A stretch of 64,000 nucleotides of DNA from an uncultured Bacteroides sp. GTDB taxonomy: Bacteria; Bacteroidota; Bacteroidia; Bacteroidales; Bacteroidaceae. The notes under the pieces were generated by a model that was not told the origin of the DNA, ran no database searches, and worked only from the letters and a program-made list of their open reading frames with translations. Positions within the stretch are counted from its first letter, which is position 1. Each line of letters begins with the position of its first letter. The DNA is taken from NCBI GenBank assembly GCA_900544075.1, contig UQTJ01000011.1, forward strand, positions 1 to 64,000, written 5' to 3'. Positions 18,354-27,122 of this stretch are shown here, in pieces. A program made the position numbers and the translations under genes.

Positions 18354-20261
18354 TTATTTTGGCAGTGAAAGTCTGCCGTTTTTCTGATATATTATTTCTT
18401 CCGAGAGAAGATATGACAGCGCTTTTGCTACATTCTCCTTTTCGTAGGATGATATATGCTCCATAAGCTCGGATGTAGTCATTTCCTTGTCTTTTAGGGC
18501 TTCTTCGATGGCTCTTGAAATCTCGTCGAATATTCCCTGCCTGATGCCTGACGAGTGGGACGAAAGGCATACGTCGCACTGTCCGCAGTTGTGTTCGTTT
18601 TTTTCGCCGAAGTATAGTAGCAGCATACGGCTGCGGCATTTGTCGTCCGTTTCTGCATATTCTGTCATTGCCTCTATACGGTGGATGAAACTCTCTTTTC
18701 TGTCTTCATACACTTCTTTTGTGAAAACCAGACGGTCGGCCTCCTGTCTTTCGCGCGTATATATAATATAAGGAGTCTTTTTGCCCGGTATATAGTGGAG
18801 TATGCGTCGGCGTGTAAGCGAAATCAGAGTGTCGTACACCTGCTGGCGCGTCATGCCCGAACGCAGGGACAGAGTTTCCTCGTTTATATAGGCATATTCG
18901 GTGAATACTCCTGTGTATGAACGGAGTATAATGTTTATCAGCTTCTCTGTTTCGGGGCTTGTTTCATGGATGCGGTAGAGTTCCTCCTTTGTCAGGGTAA
19001 ACATCAGACGCGAATTGTTGTCCTGTTCGTCTGTATATTCCAAATATCCCGCACGGGTAAGGATTTTCAGGGCACTGTCCACCTGGATAGGGAAGTGCTT
19101 GAAGTTCCGGCAGAACTCATCTATGTTGAATTCTCTCGTACAGCCTAACCCGTCGCCCATAGCCATCTGATAGTAGTAGTTCAGATGTTCGTAGACGGTG
19201 CGGATATAGTCTTTCTCCGGGAATGTATCTGCTATTCTTTTCTTCAGAGTAGCCTTGTCGCTTTTGGAATATAGCAATACTGCATATGCCTTTTTGCCGT
19301 CGCGTCCTCCACGTCCTGCTTCCTGGAAGTATGCCTCTGGCGAGTCCGGAGTATCTACATGAACCACAAGTCTTACGTCCGGCTTGTCGATACCCATACC
19401 GAACGCGTTTGTGGCAACCATCACACGGGTTTCGCCTTTCACCCACGACTTCTGTCGCTGGTCCTTAGTGTCGTTGCTTAGTCCTGCGTGATAGAATGTG
19501 GCGGTAATGCCTTTCTCGTTCAATAGCTGGGCATACTCTTTCGTGCGTTTGCGGTTGTGGGCATATACTATGGCCGAGCCTTCCACGTGCTTCAGTATAT
19601 GAAGAAGTTCTTCCTGCTTGCTCTCTGTCCGGCGGACAATGTATGCAAGATTCTTGCGCTCGAAACTCATGCGGAACACATTCTCCTCCTTGAAGGCAAG
19701 ACGCTGCTGTATGTCCTTCACCACCTCAGGAGTGGCTGTAGCAGTCAGTGCCAGAACGGGAACGTCCGGCAGAAGGTTTCTTATTTCTGATATTTTGAGA
19801 TATGCAGGGCGGAAATCGTAGCCCCATTGGGATATGCAGTGCGATTCGTCAACGGTTATCATGCTGACTTTCATACTGCGGAGTTTGATACGGAAAATCT
19901 CCGTGTCGAGTCTTTCAGGCGATATGTAAAGGAACTTATAATTGCCGAAAATACAGTTTTCAAGTGCTATGATAATCTCCTCGCGAGTCATTCCGGAATA
20001 TATGGCGATGGCTTTTATGCCGCGGTCGCGAAGATTTCTCACCTGGTCTTTCATCAAGGCTATCAGTGGAGTTATGACAATACACAGTCCGTCTTTAGCC
20101 ATGGCAGGAACCTGGAAAGTAATGGATTTTCCACCTCCAGTAGGCATCAGTCCAAGTGTGTCGCGTCCGCTTCCTATACTCTGGATAATATCCTCCTGTA
20201 TTCCACGGAAATTGTCATATCCCCAATAGTCCTTAAGTATTTTACGGTATTCTTCTATCAT
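18354..20261 (-). CDS. recQ: ATP-dependent DNA helicase RecQ
   Basis: This 635-residue superfamily 2 helicase has the RecQ motifs: Walker A PTGGGKS at 40-46, DESHCISQWG (motif II with the RecQ-specific aromatic loop), ALTATATPEV, and motif VI QEAGRGGRDGK. The C-terminal cysteines (C-R-S-R and CGQCDVC) form the RecQ zinc site. An HRDC domain is not evident, so this is the shorter of the RecQ forms seen in Bacteroidetes. It unwinds 3' to 5' in recombinational repair. Its start codon directly follows the recJ stop, pointing to a shared transcript and a shared pathway. Confidence 0.93.
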   Translation of the reverse strand: MIEEYRKILKDYWGYDNFRGIQEDIIQSIGSGRDTLGLMPTGGGKSITFQVPAMAKDGLCIVITPLIALMKDQVRNLRDRGIKAIAIYSGMTREEIIIALENCIFGNYKFLYISPERLDTEIFRIKLRSMKVSMITVDESHCISQWGYDFRPAYLKISEIRNLLPDVPVLALTATATPEVVKDIQQRLAFKEENVFRMSFERKNLAYIVRRTESKQEELLHILKHVEGSAIVYAHNRKRTKEYAQLLNEKGITATFYHAGLSNDTKDQRQKSWVKGETRVMVATNAFGMGIDKPDVRLVVHVDTPDSPEAYFQEAGRGGRDGKKAYAVLLYSKSDKATLKKRIADTFPEKDYIRTVYEHLNYYYQMAMGDGLGCTREFNIDEFCRNFKHFPIQVDSALKILTRAGYLEYTDEQDNNSRLMFTLTKEELYRIHETSPETEKLINIILRSYTGVFTEYAYINEETLSLRSGMTRQQVYDTLISLTRRRILHYIPGKKTPYIIYTRERQEADRLVFTKEVYEDRKESFIHRIEAMTEYAETDDKCRSRMLLLYFGEKNEHNCGQCDVCLSSHSSGIRQGIFDEISRAIEEALKDKEMTTSELMEHISSYEKENVAKALSYLLSEEIIYQKNGRLSLPK

Positions 20262-21983
20262 TTAAAATCCGCTTGGCTTAATGTCTTCTATCTGTAACTG
20301 AATGTCACCGCGCTTGTGTGAATTCTCTTCTATCGTATAGCAGATGTTGAACGATTGCTTGGTCTTGATGTATCTCACCTGTGAGCTTTGTCCGAAAGCA
20401 ATTCCGTTCATAACATTGTTCGATTTGTTGTCTACGAGTTCAAGTTTGATATGTTCCTGTTCGCGCCCGACAACCTTACTTGTGCCGTAGTCATATACAT
20501 TTATCGTAGAGAATACCGGTTTGTGGTTTTCCGGTCCGAACGGGTTGAACTTCTTCAGGTCGAAAAAGAATTTCGGAGTAATGTCGCGGAAATCAAGCTG
20601 GGCATCGATGTCTATTGTTGCGCTGGTCTGTTCAGGCAGGATATGGTTGGTTACATATTCTTCGAAACGTCTTGTAAATTCTTCCACATTTTCTACCTTC
20701 ATGGATAGTCCGGCAGCATAAGTATGACCGCCAAAGTTTTCAAGCAGGTCGCGGCAGTGTTCTATTGCACTGTATACATCGAAACCGGAAACAGAACGTG
20801 CCGACCCTGTAGCAAGACCTTCTGTACGTGTCAGTACTACAGCAGGACGATAGTAGATCTCTGTCAGTCGTGAGGCCACGATACCAATCACTCCTTTGTG
20901 CCATTCCTCGTTGTAAATTACGATGCTTCTTCTTTCAGACAGATTTTCGAGTGAATCGACAATCTTGTTTGCCTCTTCGGTCATTGTCTTGTCAAGATCC
21001 TTACGCTGTTCATTGTAACTGTTTATAAGATTACCTTTCTCGTGAGCCAGCTTGTAGTCCTTTTCTATCAGCAGGTCTACAGCCTCTTTACCTTTCTGAA
21101 TTCTTCCTGAAGCATTGATTCTCGGTCCTATCTTGAACACAATGTCGCTCATGTTTATTTCCTTGTCAGTAAGTCCGCATACGTCGATTATGGCTTTCAG
21201 CCCCATACATGGGTTTGCATTGAGTTGTCTCAGACCGTGATAGGCAAGGATTCTGTTTTCACCCATGATAGGAACGATGTCCGAAGCTATACTTACGGCT
21301 ACGAGGTCAAGCAAAGGGGTGAGCTGATGAAACTCGATTCCATTGTTCATGGCAAAAGCCTGCATGAACTTGAATCCCACGCCACATCCTGACAGATGTT
21401 CGTAAGGGTAGGTAGAGTCTGCTCTTTTAGGATTAAGGATGGCCGCTGCATCAGGCAGGACATCGTCGGGAACGTGATGGTCGCATATGATGAAGTCTAT
21501 TCCCTTTTCTTTGGCATAGGCTATTTCATCTACTGCCTTTATTCCGCAGTCGAGCACAATGACAAGTTTTACTCCGGTTTCGTATGCATAGTCCACTCCC
21601 TTGGTTGTCACTCCATATCCTTCGTTATATCTGTCGGGGATATAATAGTCGATATTCGAGTAGAATTGCTGGAGGAACTTATATACCAATGCCACCGCAG
21701 TAGTTCCGTCAACATCATAGTCGCCGTATATCAGGATACGTTCCTTTCTGCCCATAGCCTTGTTGAGCCTTTTAACGGCCGCGTCCATGTCGTTCATCAG
21801 GAACGGGTCGTGCAGGTCATGCAGCTGTGGGCGGAAGAATTTCTTTACCGCATCGGCTGTTTTGATTCCTCTCTGTCGCAACAGATGACAAAGTATCGGA
21901 CTTATCCCGATTTCCTTTGCCAGTGCCCTCGCTTCTTCTCTTTGCTCCAGAGTAGGAGGTTGATAATTCCATTTGTATCTCAT
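20262..21983 (-). CDS. recJ: single-strand-specific 5'-3' exonuclease RecJ
   Basis: The 573-residue protein belongs to the DHH phosphoesterases: LIYGDYDVDGTTAVAL (motif I), DCGIKA, ICDHHVPDDVLPDAAAILNP (the DHH motif), and the DHHA1-type GFDVYSAIEHCRDLLENFGG with GGH at the C-terminal side. RecJ trims 5' ends on single strands in the RecFOR pathway and mismatch repair. I start it at the ATG at 21983 (MRYKWNYQPP), since the further 33 codons up to 22082 look unlike RecJ. RecQ follows without any gap, a helicase-nuclease pair that is known to act together. Confidence 0.93.
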   Translation of the reverse strand: MRYKWNYQPPTLEQREEARALAKEIGISPILCHLLRQRGIKTADAVKKFFRPQLHDLHDPFLMNDMDAAVKRLNKAMGRKERILIYGDYDVDGTTAVALVYKFLQQFYSNIDYYIPDRYNEGYGVTTKGVDYAYETGVKLVIVLDCGIKAVDEIAYAKEKGIDFIICDHHVPDDVLPDAAAILNPKRADSTYPYEHLSGCGVGFKFMQAFAMNNGIEFHQLTPLLDLVAVSIASDIVPIMGENRILAYHGLRQLNANPCMGLKAIIDVCGLTDKEINMSDIVFKIGPRINASGRIQKGKEAVDLLIEKDYKLAHEKGNLINSYNEQRKDLDKTMTEEANKIVDSLENLSERRSIVIYNEEWHKGVIGIVASRLTEIYYRPAVVLTRTEGLATGSARSVSGFDVYSAIEHCRDLLENFGGHTYAAGLSMKVENVEEFTRRFEEYVTNHILPEQTSATIDIDAQLDFRDITPKFFFDLKKFNPFGPENHKPVFSTINVYDYGTSKVVGREQEHIKLELVDNKSNNVMNGIAFGQSSQVRYIKTKQSFNICYTIEENSHKRGDIQLQIEDIKPSGF

Positions 21984-22113
21984 TATATTATTTTTTTCTT
22001 TTTTCCTGAGTGTAATATGGGTTGGAAACGTATTGTTCCTCAATTTGGAGCAGCATAACTTTTTGATGCTTGCCCGTTTCAATTTGTAAAGTTAGGAAAA
22101 AGAAAGAATAAAA

Positions 22114-22149
22114 ATGCCGGTTTAGTATAAAAATTAACTAAACCGGCAT
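22114..22149 (-). terminator. terminator after the C1 peptidase gene
   Basis: A perfect 13-base-pair stem (22114-22126 with 22137-22149, core ATGCCGGTTTAGT) with a 10-base loop lies just past the peptidase stop. It is followed on the minus strand by a T-rich run, so it is a good intrinsic terminator. Confidence 0.8.
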
Positions 22150-22179
22150 CATATTATTTGTAATCAGTCTATATTACGA

Positions 22180-23379
22180 TTATTTCAGGCCTAATTTCTT
22201 TGCTATTTTTGAAGGAATGGCATCTTTGTGTACAAGAATGTTCATAGTCTTGTAAGCAACGAATGCCTTAGAAGCATACCATATACCTTTGTATTTTCCA
22301 GCTTCACCCCAAGAGTTCTTAACCATGAAGTATTCTTTTCCGTTCTGGTCCTTAGCCAAACCGTAGATAAGCATACCGTGGTCGTCAGTAGTTTCCCAGT
22401 TGTCGAAAGCAGTCTGACGCATTTCCTGAGTTACAGTTACTTCAGGAAGAGGTTTGCTTGTAAGCTCCTTGCGCTTGTCAGCTGCGCTAAGACCCAACCA
22501 GTGAGCCATGTCCGAGCCTGTAAGTTCAGCACCCTTAGAAGCATCCGGGAATACAGCGATACCGTCGCGGGTAAATCCCTGTTCGCTTACGTCAGAACCC
22601 CAAGCGAATGTATATCCTTTTCTTACAGCGTTGTCCATAACTTCCATCAGTTCTTCTATAGGAAGGTTGTAAGAAAGAGCGTTACGCCAGTTGTCCTGTA
22701 CCTCTACGTTGAACTGAGTGTAGAAAGGATGGTGAGTATAAGAAGTCAAAGAGATATAATCATCCATGTTCAGTTTCAGAACCTCATCTGCAAATGTTCT
22801 CGGAGTGTAAGTCTTTCCTTTGTAAGTAAATTCTTTTGGACATTCGCCAAGGTATGTGTCATAGATAGAACGCAAACCTTCTTTCCATACCGGAGTAAGT
22901 TTTGAGAATTTACCTTTACCGATAGCTTCAACGTATGCTCCTGCTACTGCATCAAGCTCGTTGTGTACAGGAAGAGAGTCGCCGTACATGATACCAGGCA
23001 TAGCATCCTGTGGAACCATACCATATTTTTCGTAGCAAACTACCATATCTTCGAAACTACCACCAGGAGAGAACGAAGCGTCACCGTGATAACGTACATA
23101 GTTTACGGCGCGGTCTTCCATTGTGTGGTGAACGATAAACATTTCTGAAAGGTCGAATTCTCCTTTACCCTGACGTAGCAATTCAGATTCTAAGAATGCA
23201 ACAGATGAGAACGACCAGCAAGTGCTCGAACGGTTCTGGTTCTTGATAGATGTGATAGGGTTTTCCTTGATTGTAGTAAACACAAAGCCTTCTTCAGCTT
23301 TTTTCTCCTCTTTCGCTTCCTGAGCGTTGATGCTGCAGAAACAAAGTCCAAGTGCAGCCAGTGTGATAAATTTGTTCAT
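22180..23379 (-). CDS. secreted C1-family cysteine peptidase (PepC/bleomycin hydrolase-like)
   Basis: The 399-residue protein begins with a signal peptide (MNKFITLAALGLCFCSINAQ). The papain-fold active site is visible: NQNRSSTCWSFSS with Cys54, the histidine in TDDHGMLIYGLAKD, and the asparagine in MVKNSWGE. The order and length match the aminopeptidase C/bleomycin hydrolase branch. The signal peptide suggests it works in the periplasm or outside, unlike classic cytoplasmic PepC. It lies 24 bases downstream of the M24 peptidase on the same strand, so both peptidases could be co-expressed. A strong terminator follows it. Confidence 0.9.
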   Translation of the reverse strand: MNKFITLAALGLCFCSINAQEAKEEKKAEEGFVFTTIKENPITSIKNQNRSSTCWSFSSVAFLESELLRQGKGEFDLSEMFIVHHTMEDRAVNYVRYHGDASFSPGGSFEDMVVCYEKYGMVPQDAMPGIMYGDSLPVHNELDAVAGAYVEAIGKGKFSKLTPVWKEGLRSIYDTYLGECPKEFTYKGKTYTPRTFADEVLKLNMDDYISLTSYTHHPFYTQFNVEVQDNWRNALSYNLPIEELMEVMDNAVRKGYTFAWGSDVSEQGFTRDGIAVFPDASKGAELTGSDMAHWLGLSAADKRKELTSKPLPEVTVTQEMRQTAFDNWETTDDHGMLIYGLAKDQNGKEYFMVKNSWGEAGKYKGIWYASKAFVAYKTMNILVHKDAIPSKIAKKLGLK

Positions 23380-23403
23380 TTTTAATTTTGAGTTTTTAAG
23401 TTT

Positions 23404-24795
23404 TTAATCCTTCATTATTTCTTCTACATCTTCTACCTTGATAGGAATACGTTTTTCTCCCGTAAATCTTGAGCCTTCAGGAGTAATGAGAATATCATCC
23501 TCCAGACGGATACCGCCAAAATCCTTAAATTTCTCTATTACGTCGTAATTAAGGAAGTCAGTATGCATTCCTTCAACTCTCCATTTGTCTATCAGTGCCG
23601 GAATGAAGTAGCATCCAGGCTCATCGGTCATGACAAATCCCGGTTGCAGACGGCGTCCCATACGCAGAGAAGCCAGTCCGAACTGGTCGGATGGACGGAC
23701 TTCATCGTCATATCCCACATAAATCTGTCCAAGGTTCTCCATATCGTGAACGTCGAGTCCCATCATGTGTCCTAATCCATGAGGCATAAACAGAGCGTGT
23801 GCACCTGCTGCTACTGCTTCATCTATATTGCCCTTCATCAGTCCGAGGTCTTTAAGTCCTTGAGCTAAAACCTTGCAGACATCTAAATGTACAGACTTAT
23901 ATGTTATTCCCGGTTTAGCCAGCTCAAGAGCTTTCTCATGACATGCATACACAATGTTGTAAATATCTTTCTGACGCTGGGTGAATTTCCCTCCCACAGG
24001 TATGGTGCGCGTGTGGTCAGAGCAGTAGTTGTTTATGTTTTCGGCGCCGGCATCAGTCAGCATCAGTCTGCCTTCCTGCAATATGTGGCTGTGGTCGTGA
24101 TTATGTAGAGTCTGACCGTTCTGAGTAAGGATAGTAGCGAACGAAGTCATGCTGCCGTATGAGGCTGCAATACCTTCCAATATACCAGCGATGTATTGTT
24201 CCGATACTCCAGGTTTGCAGAGTCGCATGGCAGTGGTATGCATCTCGTAACCTATGTTGCAGGCCTTGTCTATTTCATCGATTTCGCATTGTTCCTTAAC
24301 CGCTCTCAATGAAACAACGGCTTTAATCAACTCCACCGAAGCATGAGTCTTTACCATTGATGCCTTAATGCCTGTCAGATCTTCCAGGAGCATCATATTG
24401 TCATAACGATATGGCGGAAGGAAATGAACCTTTCTTCTCTGGGAGAGAGCCTTACCGATTACATCTTTCAGTTTGTCAAACGGAAAACTCTTGCTTACAC
24501 CCACTCTTTTAGCCAATTCTTTAATACTTGGCTGAGGGCCCATCCATATGATGTCATCCATATCCACATCGTCGCCGAAGAAATACTCTTCATTATTGTC
24601 GATGTCGATAACTCCGGCATAACCTGGATGTGAGTGTCCGAAAAAATAAAGGAATGAACTGTCCTGTCTGAATCTGTATGTATTGTCAGGGTAGTTTGCC
24701 GGAGTCTCATTGTTGCCGAGAATCAGAATAAGTCCGTTGCTCATTCTTTCTCTTAGGGCCTGGCGACGTTTTTGGTATGTTAAGGTTTCAAACAT
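23404..24795 (-). CDS. Xaa-Pro aminopeptidase-like M24 metallopeptidase
   Basis: This 463-residue protein has an aminopeptidase-P-type N-terminal domain and a pita-bread C-terminal domain. The five metal ligands are visible in LTDAGAE, SDHTRTIP, MPHGLGHMMG, TDEPGCYF and IRLEDD. It removes N-terminal residues preceding proline from peptides, probably in the cytoplasm. I start at the ATG at 24795 (MFETLTYQKRR); the upstream extension to 24894 runs through the divergent promoter region and is not family-like. The C1 peptidase follows by 24 bases. Confidence 0.93.
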   Translation of the reverse strand: MFETLTYQKRRQALRERMSNGLILILGNNETPANYPDNTYRFRQDSSFLYFFGHSHPGYAGVIDIDNNEEYFFGDDVDMDDIIWMGPQPSIKELAKRVGVSKSFPFDKLKDVIGKALSQRRKVHFLPPYRYDNMMLLEDLTGIKASMVKTHASVELIKAVVSLRAVKEQCEIDEIDKACNIGYEMHTTAMRLCKPGVSEQYIAGILEGIAASYGSMTSFATILTQNGQTLHNHDHSHILQEGRLMLTDAGAENINNYCSDHTRTIPVGGKFTQRQKDIYNIVYACHEKALELAKPGITYKSVHLDVCKVLAQGLKDLGLMKGNIDEAVAAGAHALFMPHGLGHMMGLDVHDMENLGQIYVGYDDEVRPSDQFGLASLRMGRRLQPGFVMTDEPGCYFIPALIDKWRVEGMHTDFLNYDVIEKFKDFGGIRLEDDILITPEGSRFTGEKRIPIKVEDVEEIMKD

Positions 24796-24841
24796 AGCTA
24801 TAATATTACACAGTTGTTTCAATAATTTGATATTTATGTTG

Positions 24842-24849
24842 CAAAAGTA
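24842..24849 (-). promoter_or_regulatory. -7 element for the M24 peptidase gene
   Basis: The minus strand reads TACTTTTG, a full TAnnTTTG match, 46 bases before the ATG at 24795. Its position inside the longest possible ORF supports the shorter start. Confidence 0.6.
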
Positions 24850-24893
24850 AGAAAAAAATGTCTTATTTTCTATCTGAATGTCTTGAAAAAACA

Positions 24894-24901
24894 TATATTT
24901 G
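24894..24901 (+). promoter_or_regulatory. -7 element for the patatin-like gene
   Basis: TATATTTG is a full match to TAnnTTTG, 33 bases before the ATG at 24935. It is divergent from the M24 peptidase promoter 45 bases away. Confidence 0.65.
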
Positions 24902-24934
24902 CATTTGGCGTGTCTGTTTTAAAAGAAAAATGTT

Positions 24935-25786
24935 ATGAAAGTAGATTTTAGTAAAATGGGCTTAGTGCTTGAAGGCGGTGGCATGCGTGGTGTCTTTACC
25001 TGTGGCGTGCTTGATTTTATGATGGATAATAATATAGAATTTCCTTACGGGGTAGGAGTGTCTGCCGGAGCGTGTAACGGACTTTCGTATATGTCGCATC
25101 AGCGAGGCCGTGCCAGATACAGTAATATTGATATGCTTGAAAAGTATAACTATATAAGCTTCAAACATCTTTTTCATCAACGGAGTATTTTAGACCAGAA
25201 ACTTCTGTATGAGCTGTTTCCAGAGGAAATCCTTCCGTATGATTACGCTGCATACATGAAGAATCCAAACCGGTTTGAGATGGTTACCACTAACTGTGTG
25301 ACGGGCAGAGCCTGCTATCTTGAGGAGAAGCATGACAAGGAACGCCTGTTGCGCATAGCCAAGGCTTCAAGCAGTCTGCCGTATGTCTGTCCGATAGTGT
25401 ATGTCGACGGTCGCCCTATGCTGGATGGAGGAATCATAGATTCTATCCCTGTAATGAGAGCGATAGAGCAGGGGTATGATAAGAATGTTGTTGTACTCAC
25501 GCGTAATCGTGGTTATCGTAAGACCGAAAGAGACATAAAGGTGCCGCATTTCATATATACAAGATATCCACGTTTGCGAGTTCTGCTGAGTAACCGTTGC
25601 CGGGTTTATAACGAACAACTGGAGATGATAGAAAAAATGGAGGATGAAGGCCGGATAATAGCAATACGTCCGGAAAAGAAAGTCGTTGTAAACCGTATAG
25701 AAAAGGATATAAAGAAACTTATGGAACTTTACGAAGAAGGATATATTTGTGCTGAAAAGGTGCTGAAGCCTTTGATGCAGGATTAG
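24935..25786 (+). CDS. patatin-like phospholipase
   Basis: The 283-residue enzyme has the patatin signature: oxyanion loop GGGMRGVFTCGVL (14-26), nucleophile elbow GVSAGAC with Ser43, and the DGG catalytic aspartate in MLDGGIIDSIP. No signal peptide is seen, so it should act in the cytoplasm or at the inner membrane, cleaving acyl esters of lipids. Length and sequence resemble the YjjU/RssA-type bacterial patatins. It is a single-gene transcript with its own promoter and terminator. Confidence 0.93.
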   Translation: MKVDFSKMGLVLEGGGMRGVFTCGVLDFMMDNNIEFPYGVGVSAGACNGLSYMSHQRGRARYSNIDMLEKYNYISFKHLFHQRSILDQKLLYELFPEEILPYDYAAYMKNPNRFEMVTTNCVTGRACYLEEKHDKERLLRIAKASSSLPYVCPIVYVDGRPMLDGGIIDSIPVMRAIEQGYDKNVVVLTRNRGYRKTERDIKVPHFIYTRYPRLRVLLSNRCRVYNEQLEMIEKMEDEGRIIAIRPEKKVVVNRIEKDIKKLMELYEEGYICAEKVLKPLMQD

Positions 25787-25811
25787 TTGGAATTTAATCA
25801 TCAAATATATA

Positions 25812-25863
25812 CTTTGAATGGTATTTAAACAGCTTTTAAACACTGTTTAAATACCGTTCAAAG
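25812..25863. terminator. bidirectional terminator with long near-perfect stem
   Basis: Two 21-base arms (25812-25832 and 25843-25863) pair with only one G-T wobble around a 10-base loop. It lies between convergent genes. Sixteen bases of the left arm (AATGGTATTTAAACAG) recur exactly at 48673-48688. Confidence 0.85.
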
Positions 25864-25868
25864 TCTTT

Positions 25869-27119
25869 TCAGAACAGCACCAGTCCTGCTTCGACCGTTG
25901 GATTTTTGGAGTAGGGCAGATTGTGTTTATATGTCCTTGTCCATGAATATCCGCCGGCAATGAAAATACCTAATTTTTTCAGAGGGTTATATTCCAGTCC
26001 GATGCGTGGCTGGATGGCGTATAACCGGTCGGGGATATTTTTGTTTCCAAGTGTTTCGATATGGCTGTAGCCAATATCTGTATTCAGATATAGCTTTTCT
26101 TTCAATAGAGGGAAGGCAAGTCCGGTTCTGTATATGCCGGCCACGGAAGCCTTGTCGGTAATTTCACCAAGAATCATGCCTGCGCCCAACTGCGTATATA
26201 TCAGTTTGTTTCTGAATCTTACCTCAACGTTGGATTTATAAAGATTTCCTCCCGAAACTATCATCTGAACTCTTGTCTGCGGTTTCAGATTGATAATACC
26301 TACCTGGCGTGCGCAACTGTCGCCATTGATATTCAGAAAACCTATCTGTACACCTTTGCTGCACTTGTTGCTTACGTTTGAGAATCCTAATTGCAGTCCC
26401 TTGTTATCGCCGGAGTAGTTGGCTATACCGCCTATCTGTACACCTTTGTTTGTTACGCTGACATTGCTCAGTGCCGCTAACTGCAGACCTTTGTTCTCGT
26501 TGCCTGCTATGTTCATAAGCGATGAAATCTGTGCTCCGTGCATGTCGTTTCCGCTCACGTTTGTCATGCCGCTTATGGCAATGGCTCTCTGTTCATTTCC
26601 TGAGATATTTGCCAGACCTGATATAAGACATCCTTTATTGTTGACCGAACTCATATTTATAAGTCCTGTAAGCATAAATCCTTTCTGATTGTTGCCGGCT
26701 ATGTTTCCTATACCGGATATCTGTACGGCATAAGAAGCCCTTCCGCTGATGTTGAACAACCCGGCCACTCGTACACCGTGAGATTTTATTCCCGAAATGT
26801 TGGCCAGTCCTGCAACTTGCATTCCCGAACTTCTGTTACCAACTATGTTTACGAATCCTGAAGCCTGAAAGCCGGACGTTTTCTGATGGACAACATCGGA
26901 AATAATGTTTACGCTGGCTCCCGTAAGATTCTGGTAATTGCTGAACAGACCGAGATTGAAATACGTGTTGCGGTTTTCGTCCTTCGGACCTTTTATACTC
27001 AGAGAAATGTTCTTCCCCTTTTTCAGACCGTATTCCTGGGCGTGTATGGGGGAAAATACAGTTCCTGTCAGTGCCATGACTGACAGGAACGTGATGATAT
27101 TAGTAGAGTGTTTTTTCAT
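25869..27119 (-). CDS. repeat-rich surface/outer-membrane protein (LA_2272-type repeats)
   Basis: After a signal peptide (ending VFSPIHAQ), residues about 60-280 consist of around twelve degenerate repeats of about 20 residues, such as GFQASGFVNIVGN, GVRVAGLFNISGR and GVQIGGIANYSGD. Alternating small and hydrophobic residues suggest a beta-solenoid. The C-terminal 130 residues look like beta-strands of an outer-membrane barrel (IGLEYNPLKKLGIFIAGGYS and a terminal VEAGLVLF). This fits the LA_2272-type surface repeat proteins, which have no proven function. It starts three bases after the acyl-CoA ligase gene on the same strand, so it is probably co-transcribed. Confidence 0.75.
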   Translation of the reverse strand: MKKHSTNIITFLSVMALTGTVFSPIHAQEYGLKKGKNISLSIKGPKDENRNTYFNLGLFSNYQNLTGASVNIISDVVHQKTSGFQASGFVNIVGNRSSGMQVAGLANISGIKSHGVRVAGLFNISGRASYAVQISGIGNIAGNNQKGFMLTGLINMSSVNNKGCLISGLANISGNEQRAIAISGMTNVSGNDMHGAQISSLMNIAGNENKGLQLAALSNVSVTNKGVQIGGIANYSGDNKGLQLGFSNVSNKCSKGVQIGFLNINGDSCARQVGIINLKPQTRVQMIVSGGNLYKSNVEVRFRNKLIYTQLGAGMILGEITDKASVAGIYRTGLAFPLLKEKLYLNTDIGYSHIETLGNKNIPDRLYAIQPRIGLEYNPLKKLGIFIAGGYSWTRTYKHNLPYSKNPTVEAGLVLF

Positions 27120-27122
27120 TGA

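Noticed and set aside
21396..22058. 220-codon plus-strand ORF opposite recJ
   Set aside because: Antisense to RecJ motifs; no promoter or domain.
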